From assembly GCA_046347635.1 (NCBI GenBank), contig JAXMFT010000005.1:124001-188000 (forward strand): a DNA stretch of 64,000 nucleotides. The letters are read 5' to 3'. The notes beneath the pieces were generated by a model. It was given only the letters and a program-made list of their open reading frames with translations. It ran no database searches and had not been told where the DNA came from. The translations under genes were made by a program, and so were the position numbers. This DNA comes from JAGVSZ01 sp019137045. Lineage in GTDB: Bacteria; Pseudomonadota; Gammaproteobacteria; Burkholderiales; SG8-39. Of this stretch, positions 24,267 through 33,159 are shown in pieces (within the stretch, counting starts at the first letter, position 1; every line of letters begins with the position of its first letter).

Positions 24267-25565
24267 CTATTGCGCGAACGGATGGCCCTTCGGGAAGGGC
24301 AGCACCGGATCGGTGGTCCGGATCGGGGTCGGCCAGGCGATGTACGTGCGGCCGTTCACGTACTGCATGACGACCGGCGACGAGCGCTCGTTCTGCCCCG
24401 CCATCTGCGCGCCGGGCGGATAGAACTTCACGCCGTAGCCCTGGATCGTTCCCCCGAGCGGGATGTCGGTCTCGAGCGAGGCCTTGCGCAGCGCCTCGGA
24501 GTCGATCCCGCCGTGCTTCTTGATCGCGCGCGGGAGCACGTCGGTGAAGAAGATCCACGCCTGGTTGAAGCCCATGCTGGTGTGGGGCGGGACCTCCGCC
24601 GGGCCCTTCACCGCCTGGTAGCGCTTCACCATCTCGTTGGTCAGGTCGCCGAGCCCCGGCTTGAGCGTCTTCGGATCGAGCAGCTGCGCCGCGACCGGGT
24701 CGACGTTGAAGAAGTAGTTGGTGTCGTCACCGAAGGTCTCGCGCAGTTTCGCGATCTGGCCGTAGCCCGCGCCGTGCCCGATGAGCGCCTTGAACTTCAG
24801 GCCCTGCTCCTTCGACTGGCGCAGGAAGAGCGTGATGTCGGGGTTGTAGCCGGTGTGCAGGATCACGTCCGGCCGCGCGCGCCGCAGCTTCGTGACCAGG
24901 CTGGAAAGGTCGGGCGCGGTCGCCGAGTAGCCCTCCTTCAGGACCACCTGCATCCCGAGCTTCCTGCACGCCGAATCGTTGCCGGCGGCCACGCCGGTGC
25001 CGTACGGCCCGTCCTCGTAGATGATCGCCACCTTCAGCGCGGCGGGCTTGATGCCCATCTTCTTCTCGCTGTTCTCGTTCAGGAACGAGCACGAGGCCTC
25101 GCCGAACTGGTCCGAGTGCACTTGCGGCCGGAACGCGTACTGGAGCTTCTTGTCCTTGAGCACCGCCGAGGCGACGCACACGTTCATCCAGAAGAACTTC
25201 TTCGCCGCGTCCGCCTTCTGCGCCATCGGCACGCAGTGCGCGCTCGAGAACACGCCCATCAGCATGTCCACCTTCTCCTGGTTGAGCAGCCGCTCGGACT
25301 CGGAGATCGCGACCTCGGCCTTCGACTGCGCATCGGCGTAGACCGGGCGGATGCGGTAGCCCTCGACCCCGCCCTTCTCGTTGATCATGTCGATCGCGAT
25401 CTTGTTGCCGAGATACGCGGCCTCCGAGCCGCCGGCCGCGAACGGGCCGGTCAGGTCGTAGATCACGCCGACCTTGAGTTCCTTCTGCGCGATGGCGGGC
25501 GCGGCGAACGCGGCCGCGGCGAGAGCGCCGGCCACGGACAGGCGGCGCGCGATGGTGCCCAGCAT
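24267..25565 (-). CDS. livK: ABC transporter periplasmic substrate-binding protein, Leu/Ile/Val-type (system 1)
   Basis: A 432-residue periplasmic-binding protein with a Sec signal (AGALAAAAFAAPAIAQ). The opening is KELKVGVIYDLTGPFAAGG, and the ligand-cleft segments include MGVFSSAHCVPMAQKADAAKKFF and YEDGPYGTGVA. It is longer than classical LivK (about 370), and the FSSAHC and SDQFGEASC segments differ from the amino-acid-binding SSG pattern. The true ligand may be a carboxylate or aromatic compound rather than leucine. It is the first gene of the minus-strand Liv1 unit and has a strong GGAGGAGG Shine-Dalgarno. Confidence 0.92.
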   Translation of the reverse strand: MLGTIARRLSVAGALAAAAFAAPAIAQKELKVGVIYDLTGPFAAGGSEAAYLGNKIAIDMINEKGGVEGYRIRPVYADAQSKAEVAISESERLLNQEKVDMLMGVFSSAHCVPMAQKADAAKKFFWMNVCVASAVLKDKKLQYAFRPQVHSDQFGEASCSFLNENSEKKMGIKPAALKVAIIYEDGPYGTGVAAGNDSACRKLGMQVVLKEGYSATAPDLSSLVTKLRRARPDVILHTGYNPDITLFLRQSKEQGLKFKALIGHGAGYGQIAKLRETFGDDTNYFFNVDPVAAQLLDPKTLKPGLGDLTNEMVKRYQAVKGPAEVPPHTSMGFNQAWIFFTDVLPRAIKKHGGIDSEALRKASLETDIPLGGTIQGYGVKFYPPGAQMAGQNERSSPVVMQYVNGRTYIAWPTPIRTTDPVLPFPKGHPFAQ

Positions 25566-25680
25566 GGAAGCCTCCTCCAGGAAACGCGTTGACGTGTTCT
25601 TCTAGTTCGGGCGGGCAGTCTTGCAGATGCCCCGGCGACCGTCAAGGAAGCGCCGCGCCGCCGCGCGCGGCGCCCGGGGC

Positions 25681-27498
25681 TCAGGAGCCGCGGGCGAGCG
25701 CGAGCGACTGCAGGAACTTGTCGGCCCGCTGGAAGCCGATCACCCGCAGGCCCGGGATCTCCCGGCCGCCCCGGTCGAAGAAGACGATCCCCGGGGGACC
25801 GAAGAGGCGGAAGCGCTTGAGCAGGCGCTGGTCCTCGGGCGTGTTCTTCGTGACGTCGACCTGCAGCAGCACCATCTGCGCCATCTCGGCGCGCACCTTG
25901 GGGTCGCTGAAGGTGAAGCGCTCCATCTCCTTGCAGGTCACGCACCAGTCGGCGTAGAAATCGAGCATCACCGGCTGCTCGACCGACTTCAGGCGCGCGT
26001 CGAGCTCGGCGACGGTGCTCACGCGCTCGAAGCGCACGGCCTCCGCGGCGATTCCGGGGGCGGGCGGCGCGCCCGGGGCGGCCGGCGCCTCGGCCACGCG
26101 CAGCCCCGCGAGCGGCTGCAGCACGTCGCGGCCGCCCGCGAGCGCGCCGATGACGAGCGCCGCCCCGGCGACGAGCGCCATCACGCCCACGCCCTTGAGG
26201 AAGCGCGCGTGGCCCGCGGCGTCGTGCGGCAGCGGATCGAGCGCGTGCAGGTACATCGCGCCGCTGATGAGCAGCGCCGCCCACGCCGCCATGTGCAGCG
26301 CGGCGGGAATCACCGGCGCCACGATCCAGATCGCGAGCCCGAGCAGCATGAAGCCGAAGAACTGCTTGACCGCCTTCATCCAGTGCCCGGACTTCGGCAG
26401 CAGCGCGCCCTCGGTCACCCCGACCACGATGAGCGGCACGCCCATGCCGAGCGCGAGCGAGAAGAGGGCCGCCCCGCCGAGCACCACGTCGCGCGTCTGG
26501 CTGATGTAGAGCAGCGCGCCCGCGAGCGGCGCGGCCACGCACGGGCTCACGATCGCCGCCGACAGCATGCCCATGAGCGCGACCCCGACGATCTCGCCCC
26601 CTCTCAGCTTCTGGCTCGCGGCGGCGAGCCGGGAGTGGAACACCGCCGGCAGCTGGAGATCGTAGAGGCCGAACATCGACGCGGCGAGCGCGACGAAGAT
26701 CGCGGCGAACGCGCCCAGCACCCACGCATTCTGCAGCGCCGCCGAGAGCAGCGTGCCGGTCAGGGCGGCGAGCACGCCGATCGCGGTGTAGGTGAGCGCC
26801 ATGCCGAGCACGTAGGTGAGCGAGAGGGCAAAGGCGTGCGCCTTCGCGGTGGCGCGGCCCTCGCCGACGATGATCCCCGAGAGGATCGGGACCATCGGCA
26901 GCACGCACGGGGTGAACGCGAGCAGGATTCCGGCGCCGAAGAACGCGGCGAGCGTCAGCAGGAAGTTCCCCGCGAGCAGCGCCTGCTCGAAGTGCGCCTC
27001 GTCGTTGACGATGCCGGGAGCGCGCACTTCGCGGCCGCCGAACTGCGCGCCGGAGACGGCACCCGCCGCGGGCGCCGCGCCCGCCCCCAAGGCCGCGAGC
27101 TTCACCTCGACGGTCTGGATCTGCGGCGGGTAGCACACGCCGATGTCGGCACAGCCCTGCGAGGTCACGGCGAGCTTCAGCTTCTCCGCCGCGGATTCCA
27201 GCGGCAGCTTGACGGCGACCCGCTTGCGGTAGGTCTCCATCACGCCGAAGAATTCGTCCTTCTTGGTCTCACCCTGCGGGAAGGCGGGCGTCCCGAGCTT
27301 GACCTCCGCCGGCTCGGCCGCGAACCCGAACTTCTCGCGGTACATGTAGTAGCCGGGCGCGATGTCGAAGCGCACCTCGATCGTCGCCGGGTCGAGGGCG
27401 CGCGCGGAGAGCCGGAACGCCTTTTCGGGCTCGAGCAGGTCCTGCGCCGCGGCCGTGGCGGCGAAGAGCGCGAGCAGCAGGACGAAAAGGTGGCGCAT
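25681..27498 (-). CDS. dsbD: Thiol:disulfide interchange protein DsbD
   Basis: Inner-membrane electron transporter that carries reducing power from cytoplasmic thioredoxin to periplasmic DsbC and cytochrome c maturation. The 605-residue product has a signal peptide, an N-terminal immunoglobulin-like alpha domain with CADIGVCYPP, a central eight-helix domain (FTPCVLPMVPILSG and SPCVAAPLAGAL hold the membrane cysteines) and a C-terminal thioredoxin-like domain with DWCVTCKEME. The start ATG at 27498 precedes the signal peptide LFVLLLALFAATAAAQ. It lies 5 bp from cutA, a standard proteobacterial linkage. Confidence 0.96.
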   Translation of the reverse strand: MRHLFVLLLALFAATAAAQDLLEPEKAFRLSARALDPATIEVRFDIAPGYYMYREKFGFAAEPAEVKLGTPAFPQGETKKDEFFGVMETYRKRVAVKLPLESAAEKLKLAVTSQGCADIGVCYPPQIQTVEVKLAALGAGAAPAAGAVSGAQFGGREVRAPGIVNDEAHFEQALLAGNFLLTLAAFFGAGILLAFTPCVLPMVPILSGIIVGEGRATAKAHAFALSLTYVLGMALTYTAIGVLAALTGTLLSAALQNAWVLGAFAAIFVALAASMFGLYDLQLPAVFHSRLAAASQKLRGGEIVGVALMGMLSAAIVSPCVAAPLAGALLYISQTRDVVLGGAALFSLALGMGVPLIVVGVTEGALLPKSGHWMKAVKQFFGFMLLGLAIWIVAPVIPAALHMAAWAALLISGAMYLHALDPLPHDAAGHARFLKGVGVMALVAGAALVIGALAGGRDVLQPLAGLRVAEAPAAPGAPPAPGIAAEAVRFERVSTVAELDARLKSVEQPVMLDFYADWCVTCKEMERFTFSDPKVRAEMAQMVLLQVDVTKNTPEDQRLLKRFRLFGPPGIVFFDRGGREIPGLRVIGFQRADKFLQSLALARGS

Positions 27499-27503
27499 CG
27501 TGT

Positions 27504-27833
27504 TCAGGTCGCGGGGCGGGTCTCGGCCGCCACCCAGTCGAGGTAGGCGGGCAGCCCGCCGCCGACTGGGACCGCGATGATCTCGGGAAGTTCGTAGGGG
27601 TGCAACTCCCGCACCACCCGCTCGAGGAGGTCGTACCGGTCGCGCGTGGTCTTGGCGAAGAGCGGGACCTCCTCCGCGGTCTCCACCGTTCCCTTCCAGC
27701 GGTAGACCGAGGTGCAGGGGGCGAGGATGTTCACGCACGCCGCGGCGCGGCGCTCGACCAGCGCGCGCGCGAGCGTCTCCGCGCTCGCCCGGTCCGGGAG
27801 GTTGCTGATCACCAGCAGCGTGTCGGCGTTCAT
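27504..27833 (-). CDS. cutA: Divalent-cation tolerance protein CutA
   Basis: A 109-residue trimeric ferredoxin-fold protein. The family segments are visible in order: LVISNLPDRASAETLARALVERRAAACVNI (partly), CTSVYRWKGTVE, and HPYELPEIIAVPV. The role in copper/divalent cation tolerance was inferred from E. coli and the biochemical function is unsettled. Same strand and immediately upstream of dsbD, probably co-transcribed. Confidence 0.95.
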   Translation of the reverse strand: MNADTLLVISNLPDRASAETLARALVERRAAACVNILAPCTSVYRWKGTVETAEEVPLFAKTTRDRYDLLERVVRELHPYELPEIIAVPVGGGLPAYLDWVAAETRPAT

Positions 27834-27843
27834 CGCGTCCTCC

Positions 27844-28710
27844 TCAAGCGGGGGCGACCGCGCCGTGCGGCACGCCTTCGAACACGGTCGGATAGCACAG
27901 CCGGATCCCGAGCGTCTCCTTGAGGCGGCGGTTGACGAGGCGCCGCGACTCGCGCATGAACGAGAGGAGGAGCGGCGGCAACGCGCGCTCGGCCTCGACG
28001 CGCGACACGCGCGGGGGCCGCGCGCGGCCGCAGCGGTCGGCGACGAGGTCGAGCCAGTCGCCCATCTTCAGCTCGCTGTCGTCGGAGGCGTTGTAGACCC
28101 CCGGCGGCGCATCACGCTCCAGTACACGCACGCAGATGGCCGCGAGATCGTCGGCGTGCACGTGGTTCGTGTACACGTCGTCCTCCGCGCGCAGCGCCGG
28201 CGTGCCGCGCCGCAGCCGCTCGAGCGGCAGGCGGTCGGCGGCGTAGATGCCCGGTACGCGCAGCACGACGGTCTCGACGCCGGCCGCCGCGCCCCATTCG
28301 GTCACTGCGCGCTCGGCGTCGGCACGCCGCGCTGCGCGCGGCGTCGCAGGACTCACCGGGTGCGACTCGTCGACGCGCGCGCCGGCGCAGTCGCCGTACA
28401 CGCCGCTCGTGCTGAGGTACACGAACCTGCGTGGTACCATCCGCGCGCCCGCGAGGGCCGCGATCAGGTTGCGCGTGCGCGCGTCGCCGTCACGCGATTC
28501 GTCGGGCGGCGCGAGGTGCAGCACGACGTCGGCCGCACCCGCGAGCGGCGCGAGCGTCTCCGGTCGGTCGAGGTCGCCGACGGCCAGGCGCACGCCGGCC
28601 GGCGCCGCGGCCGCCGTCCGCACCAGGGCGAGCGCGTCGTAGCGCGCAGCGAGCGTGGGGAGTGCCCGCCGTGCGATGTCGCCAGTGCCGACGATCAAGA
28701 GCCGTTCCAT
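27844..28710 (-). CDS. NAD-dependent epimerase/dehydratase-family (extended SDR) protein
   Basis: A 288-residue Rossmann protein. It has a TGxGxxA-type nucleotide motif at the very start (LLIVGTGDIARRALPTL), an active-site region YLSTSGVYGD, and a C-terminal DWLDLVADRCG...ESRRLVNRRLKETLG segment. The usual catalytic YxxxK is not obvious: the expected region reads TPRAARRADAERAV. It may therefore be an atypical SDR or an NAD(P)-binding regulator. It precedes cutA by 10 bp on the same strand and diverges from the ferredoxin reductase gene. Confidence 0.82.
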   Translation of the reverse strand: MERLLIVGTGDIARRALPTLAARYDALALVRTAAAAPAGVRLAVGDLDRPETLAPLAGAADVVLHLAPPDESRDGDARTRNLIAALAGARMVPRRFVYLSTSGVYGDCAGARVDESHPVSPATPRAARRADAERAVTEWGAAAGVETVVLRVPGIYAADRLPLERLRRGTPALRAEDDVYTNHVHADDLAAICVRVLERDAPPGVYNASDDSELKMGDWLDLVADRCGRARPPRVSRVEAERALPPLLLSFMRESRRLVNRRLKETLGIRLCYPTVFEGVPHGAVAPA

Positions 28711-28718
28711 GTCGCGGG

Positions 28719-28725
28719 TATTCTA
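28719..28725. promoter_or_regulatory. Overlapping divergent -10-like element (TATTCTA)
   Basis: TATTCT at 28719-28724 on the plus strand overlaps TAGAAT at 28725-28720 on the minus strand, in the 40-bp gap between two divergent genes. The minus-strand element ends only 9 bp from the SDR start codon, implying a nearly leaderless mRNA. No clear -35 was found on either side. Confidence 0.3.
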
Positions 28726-28750
28726 GCCTCCAGCCGGGACCGTTTTCCCC

Positions 28751-29776
28751 ATGACGCATCGAGTCACCGTCCAGCCGAGCGGGCACGTTTTCCAGGTCCC
28801 GGAAGGGGAGACCGTGCTCGCCGCCGCCCTGAACCAGGGCTTCCACCTGCCCTACGGCTGCCGCAACGGGGCGTGCGGGTCGTGCAAGGGCAAGCTCCTC
28901 GCCGGTCAGATCGACCAGGGCAAGTATCAGCACTCGGCGCTGTCGGACGACGAGCGCGCCGCCGGCTACGCGCTGTTCTGCGTCGCCAAGCCGCTCACCG
29001 ACCTCGTCATCGAGGTGCGCTCGATCGGCGCGGTCAAGGACATCCCGGTCAAGAAGCTGCCCTGCCGCGTGCAGACGCTCCAGCGGGTCGCGGACGACGT
29101 GATCGTCGCGCACCTCAAGCTGCCGGCGAACGAGCGCCTGCAGTTCCTCGCCGGGCAGTACATCGAGTTCATTCTCAAGGACGGGTCGCGGCGCAGCTTC
29201 TCGATGGCCAACCCGCCGCACGACGACGAGTTCCTGCAGCTCCACATCCGCCGCGTGCCGGGTGGCAGTTTCACCGACCACGTCTTCGGGACCATGAAGG
29301 AGCGCGACATCCTGCGCTTCGAGGGCCCGCTCGGGTCGTTCTTCCTGCAGGAGAGCGCGAAGCCGATCGTGTTCGTCGCGAGCGGCACCGGGTTCGCGCC
29401 GATCAAGGCGATCGTCGAGGACGCGTTCCGGAAGGGCAGCGACCGCCCGATGACGCTCTACTGGGGCGCGCGGCGGCCGCGGGACCTGTACCTGAACGAC
29501 CTGCCGGTGCGCTGGGCGGCCGAGCACGCGCACTTCGAGTACGTGCCGGTGGTCTCGGACGCGCTGCCGGAGGACGCCTGGACGGGCCGCACCGGCTTCG
29601 TCCATCGCGCGGTGATGGAGGACCTCGCCGACCTCTCCGGGCACCAGGTGTATGCGTGCGGCGTGCCGGTCATGGTCGAGTCGGCGCGCCGCGACTTCAC
29701 GCACGAGCGTGGGCTGCCGATCGACGAGTTCTACGCCGACTCGTTCACGACGCAGGCGGATCTGGCGAAGGGCTAG
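28751..29776 (+). CDS. Ferredoxin-type flavin reductase (CDP-6-deoxy-delta-3,4-glucoseen reductase-like)
   Basis: A 341-residue electron-transfer protein with three modules. Residues 1-90 are a plant-type 2Fe-2S ferredoxin with GCRNGACGSCKGKLL and a distal FC. An FAD domain follows, with the RRSFSMANPP motif (RxYS type). The C-terminal NAD(P) domain has ASGTGFAPIKAIVED and a terminal DEFYADSF. This is the AscD/RfbI-like, phenol-hydroxylase-reductase-like layout common in betaproteobacteria, where its partner oxygenase is generally unknown. The 3' end overlaps a convergent small gene by about 32 bp. Confidence 0.9.
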   Translation: MTHRVTVQPSGHVFQVPEGETVLAAALNQGFHLPYGCRNGACGSCKGKLLAGQIDQGKYQHSALSDDERAAGYALFCVAKPLTDLVIEVRSIGAVKDIPVKKLPCRVQTLQRVADDVIVAHLKLPANERLQFLAGQYIEFILKDGSRRSFSMANPPHDDEFLQLHIRRVPGGSFTDHVFGTMKERDILRFEGPLGSFFLQESAKPIVFVASGTGFAPIKAIVEDAFRKGSDRPMTLYWGARRPRDLYLNDLPVRWAAEHAHFEYVPVVSDALPEDAWTGRTGFVHRAVMEDLADLSGHQVYACGVPVMVESARRDFTHERGLPIDEFYADSFTTQADLAKG

Positions 29777-30014
29777 CTGGCTCGGGCGCGCCGGGGTAGG
29801 GCCCGTACGCTTCCCGCGCCAGCTGCGCGCCGTAGAAGCGCTCGCAGAGCTGCCAGCGCACCTGCGCGGGAGTGAGTCCGGGCGGGAAGGACGACAGCAC
29901 GATTGCGCGCGCGGTCTCGAACATCTGGCAGCCGATCGCGAAGCGCTCCTGAGGCGTCATCGCCTGAAAGCGCGCGCGGATCATCCGTTCGATCTTGGGA
30001 CTCGCGTCTTTCAT
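29745..30014 (-). CDS. Small conserved partner protein of a nucleotidyltransferase-like gene
   Basis: An 89-residue cytoplasmic protein (MKDASPKIERMIRARFQAMTPQERFAIGCQMF...ARAIVLSSFPPG...WQLCERFYG). The pattern recalls small proteins that commonly follow a nucleotidyltransferase-fold protein in two-gene units, sometimes suspected of toxin-antitoxin function. Here the upstream partner is truncated (29995-30322). The Pro-rich C-terminus overlaps the convergent reductase gene by about 32 bp, suggesting its end has been remodelled. Function unknown; no catalytic motif seen. Confidence 0.55.
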   Translation of the reverse strand: MKDASPKIERMIRARFQAMTPQERFAIGCQMFETARAIVLSSFPPGLTPAQVRWQLCERFYGAQLAREAYGPYPGAPEPASPSPDPPAS

Positions 30015-30322
30015 CGAACAGTTGCTCCAGCAAGTCCGCCACGCCGAGCCGCGGCGCCCACGCGCGCAGGTATGCCATGTCGGCGCCCGGACTCAGCAGG
30101 TTGCGCACGTCGCGACGCTGCAACTCCGATTCCGCATCCCTCGCCCACACCAGCTTGGACAGGATGAGGTCTTCCTTGCTCACGATCCAGGTTTCGGGTC
30201 CGGACAGGGTGACCCGCGCGCGCCGCGCGAACTCGCCACGGCGAAAGGGCTCGTCCTTGCGGATCACGATGTCGACCTTGACCGAGCTTTCGATGTGCAG
30301 CAGGTTGAACACTCCGCGATCG
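29995..30322 (-). pseudogene. Truncated nucleotidyltransferase-fold gene (C-terminal remnant)
   Basis: A minus-strand frame encodes FNLLHIESSVKVDIVIRKDE, then FRRGEFARRARVTLSGPETWIVSKEDLILSKLVWA and LQRRDVRNLLS. This is the typical C-terminal half of small nucleotidyltransferase-like proteins that pair with the gene at 29745-30014. The N-terminal half, with the GSxxxxxDxD active site, is missing: sequence similarity stops about 15 bp from the stop codon of the autotransporter gene. The frame also fails to stop at the downstream ATGA and runs on, another sign of decay. Confidence 0.6.
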
Positions 30323-30334
30323 AGAGAACTGGAA

Positions 30335-32392
30335 CTAGAAGCGGATGCGCACCCCCGCACCGACGTGAATTCCCGTGTCCACTTCGTCGTTGCCGGAGAC
30401 ACCGCTTATGGCGATGTCGAACGTCGTCGCCTGGCTGATCCTGTAGCCCAGCCGTGCGCCGAACTCGAACCACGACAGATCGCTCACCACGGTCGGAGGC
30501 ATGGGACCGAATCCGAGAACGTAAGCCTCGAGGTCCGTCCTGCGGTCGAAGCCGTAGGCCCATGCTCCGACCAGAGTCGCATCGAGACGATCGCTGAAAC
30601 TCCGTGAGATCTGTACCCGCGCCTTGGCCACATTCATCTGGTCCGACCCGGCCGAGACCGCCGCCGGAAAGGGATTCTGCGGTCCGTCCGACTCGGTATA
30701 GGCGTTGAGCTCGAGTTTCTGGTGCCCGATCTCGCCCGAGACAACGAACTGCGTGGATTGCGCTTCGCCGAAAACCAGGCCAGCACGACCATAGTAGTAG
30801 GAGAGGTCGCCTCTCGTGTTACCCACGCCGGTCGCCGTCCCGGCGCCGTTGGCATAGGTGCGGCTATAGCTCAGGCTGGCGTTGGGCGTCAGCCATCCGC
30901 CGCCTTCGACGAAGGGCCGCCACCACGTCCCCGTGTCGTGGACATATTGCGCGGCAAGCGCGGCAAGAAAGCTGTTCTTCAGCTCGGCCGATGGGTAATC
31001 CTCGCTTGCGTAGGCGAGGCCGCCGAGGAATGTGATTCCGCTCGCACTGCGATAGCGCGCATGACCGCCGCTGGAGAACGAGCCCGCCGAAGCGAAGACG
31101 CCGACCTCGTTCTCAAGATCCATCGGCTTGTCGGCGCCGAGCAGCGGCATGGCGAAACCGTGCTGATGGATCAGCGTCTGCGCCTGCGAGGCGGCGAGCG
31201 CGTTGACGGACTGCTGCACCGACGACTGGCTCGTCAGGCCGGCGATGGGAGGGCCAGGGGCGACGGGAGGGCCGGGCACCGCGGGGCTCGTTTCGTCGTA
31301 GCGCACCACATAGGCGCGCTCATTGCCGGAAAAGGTTCCTCGGCCGACGATGAATCGACCATCTGCCGAGACACCCCGCGCGTCAAGGAGCACGATGCCG
31401 CTCATGTTGACGCCGGCATTCGTCAGCTGCGTGTTGAGATTGGCCATTCCGGCGGCCTGCGTCCACCGGAACGCACGGATGACACCCGGACCAATGTAGG
31501 CGGACCCCACCACGACCGAGCCATCGGCGCTGACGCCCCAGGCTTGAGACTGATCCCCGGGAAAGGCGACACCATTGTGAATGTCAATCATGCTCGACGC
31601 CTGCGTCCAGCGGAAGGCATGATCGTTTCCGGAACCGCTCCGTCCCCATCCGACCACGACCGAGCCATCTGCATTGGTTCCGGTAGCCGTCGAAGAGTTA
31701 CCGGGAAACACTGCGAGGTTATGAAGGTCCACCATGCCCGTCGCCTGCGTCCAGCGAAAGGCATGACTGTCTGCCGGATTGATGAAGCCGTAACCCGCCA
31801 CGACCGATCCATCGGCACTGACGCTGTGTGCGTACGAGATATTTCCGGGGAACACCGCGAGACTGTGGATGTCCACCATGCCCGTCGCCTGTGTCCAGCG
31901 GAAGGCATGATCGTGTCCGGAGACGAGCCTGCCGTAACCCACCACGATCGAACCGTCTGGATTGACGCCGAGCGCGGCGGACCAGTTCCCGGTGAAGACC
32001 GCAAGGTTGTGGATGCTGACCATGCCCGTCGGCTGCGTCCAGCGGAAAGCGTGGTAACTCGTCCCGGTATCGGCTTGTCCCACCACCACCGAGCCGTCGG
32101 CATTGACTCCGAAAGCGGCGGACCAAGTCCCGCCAAACGTATGGATGTTGACCATCCCCGTGGCCTGGGTCCAGCGGAAAGCACGATTGTTCATTCCAAC
32201 CTCAGACCAGCCTGCCACGACCGACCCGTCGGCATTGACGGCGCCCGCGGCCGAGCGGGCGCCAAGGGTGCCGAGATCGAGTGGAGTCGTGACGCAAGGC
32301 GCGGCCACGGTGCATTGCGCGTGCGCCGGGGATGCGAGGACGACACTCGCCAGCAGCCACGCTGCGGCGGTCAATGCGGCAGTTCTGCTCAT
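30335..32392 (-). CDS. HAF-repeat autotransporter, outer-membrane beta-barrel protein
   Basis: A 685-residue secreted protein. A Sec signal ends ASPAHAQ near residue 29. Residues about 40-370 carry HAF-type repeats of roughly 46 residues: AFRWTQ occurs six times and the DGSVVxG-type motif seven times. A Pro-rich linker (PGPPVAPGPP) follows. The last roughly 260 residues look like an autotransporter barrel, with alternating aromatic strands and terminal residue F (VGAGVRIRF). The repeats are probably displayed on the cell surface; function unknown. Base composition is visibly less GC-rich than neighbours, suggesting transfer. An ATG at 32392 directly precedes the signal peptide, so a longer upstream start is rejected. 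Confidence 0.85.
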   Translation of the reverse strand: MSRTAALTAAAWLLASVVLASPAHAQCTVAAPCVTTPLDLGTLGARSAAGAVNADGSVVAGWSEVGMNNRAFRWTQATGMVNIHTFGGTWSAAFGVNADGSVVVGQADTGTSYHAFRWTQPTGMVSIHNLAVFTGNWSAALGVNPDGSIVVGYGRLVSGHDHAFRWTQATGMVDIHSLAVFPGNISYAHSVSADGSVVAGYGFINPADSHAFRWTQATGMVDLHNLAVFPGNSSTATGTNADGSVVVGWGRSGSGNDHAFRWTQASSMIDIHNGVAFPGDQSQAWGVSADGSVVVGSAYIGPGVIRAFRWTQAAGMANLNTQLTNAGVNMSGIVLLDARGVSADGRFIVGRGTFSGNERAYVVRYDETSPAVPGPPVAPGPPIAGLTSQSSVQQSVNALAASQAQTLIHQHGFAMPLLGADKPMDLENEVGVFASAGSFSSGGHARYRSASGITFLGGLAYASEDYPSAELKNSFLAALAAQYVHDTGTWWRPFVEGGGWLTPNASLSYSRTYANGAGTATGVGNTRGDLSYYYGRAGLVFGEAQSTQFVVSGEIGHQKLELNAYTESDGPQNPFPAAVSAGSDQMNVAKARVQISRSFSDRLDATLVGAWAYGFDRRTDLEAYVLGFGPMPPTVVSDLSWFEFGARLGYRISQATTFDIAISGVSGNDEVDTGIHVGAGVRIRF

Positions 32393-33159
32393 GTGCAACC
32401 TGCGGCAACCCTGAGAACTGATTCTCGTTGGTGAACGGACCTCTCGAAGCGCACCGTCCACGGCGGGCGGTCCCTGGCTCTGACGGAACTGCCCCAGCGG
32501 TCGTTGAGGCGGTGGTTTCCGCGGTGAAAGCGAGTGAACCGGGTTTGCCGACACGAATCCTCCGCGGGAAGGGCGCCGCAACTATCCGTCATTGGGCCGA
32601 TGGACGTCACCGGGGCGATGCGCGTCACCTTCGCCGATCAGGAGCAGTTGCCGAGGCATACCCTGGAAGTGATGGCGACTGCAAGCGCCCGCATCAACAA
32701 ACGAGTGCACGATGCGGCACGCCGTGGCGGTGCGCCATTTCCAGTGCTCACGATGCAGGAGATTGTGGAACCGAGCGCCCGGATCGACCCATGCGCAGCG
32801 TGCTGAGGCACGGCAGTGAACCCGGATCTCCGGACCCGGTCGGGTACTGGCTTCCTGCCAGGCGTCTGCACCCCCATCGCGCCGGTCAGCCGCAATTCGC
32901 GTGATTATTCGATTCTGAATTGCAGAAGCGATCCTGCGCGAACGTCTCCCGCCCGTCCACGATGCCTCGGATCAACCCGCCAAAGAATGCACACGGTGCA
33001 CGCGATCTCCGGGGGACTGCGGATGGTCGGCGCGCGTGCCGGCGTCAGGGGGCTGGGTGGACGGCCGGCAACACAGATTGGGTTCGGAACGCGCCAGGAG
33101 CTGGCGCTTTCACGGGCGACCCTCGGAAGCCGGACGTCCCGATGGGCACCCCGGTTACC
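32393..33159. other. Gene-poor intergenic stretch, possibly decayed accessory DNA
   Basis: About 770 bp between the autotransporter and livF2. Apart from one weak 68-codon frame (32600-32806) I see no family-like protein on either strand, no RNA gene, no transposase and no clear inverted repeat. Composition is less GC-rich than the flanks, as in the adjacent autotransporter gene. The autotransporter promoter should lie at its left end, but no convincing -35/-10 pair was found. Confidence 0.6.
32600..32806 (+). CDS. Hypothetical short protein, weakly supported
   Basis: A 68-codon frame (MDVTGAMRVTFADQEQLPR start, ending cysteine-rich ARIDPCAAC). Codon third positions are moderately GC-rich and the residue mix is protein-like, but there is no good Shine-Dalgarno and no recognised family. 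It may be a fragment of a decayed gene or chance. Reported because it is the only plausible coding frame in a 770-bp gap. Confidence 0.2.
   Translation: MDVTGAMRVTFADQEQLPRHTLEVMATASARINKRVHDAARRGGAPFPVLTMQEIVEPSARIDPCAAC

Noticed and set aside
31300..32300. Possible CRISPR or satellite array, because of regularly spaced similar sequences
   Set aside because: The repeats are degenerate, about 140 bp apart and in frame; they encode HAF protein repeats.
32638..32895. 85-codon minus-strand frame in the gene-poor stretch
   Set aside because: No family, no Shine-Dalgarno and biased composition; the opposite-strand frame at 32600-32806 is slightly better but also weak.
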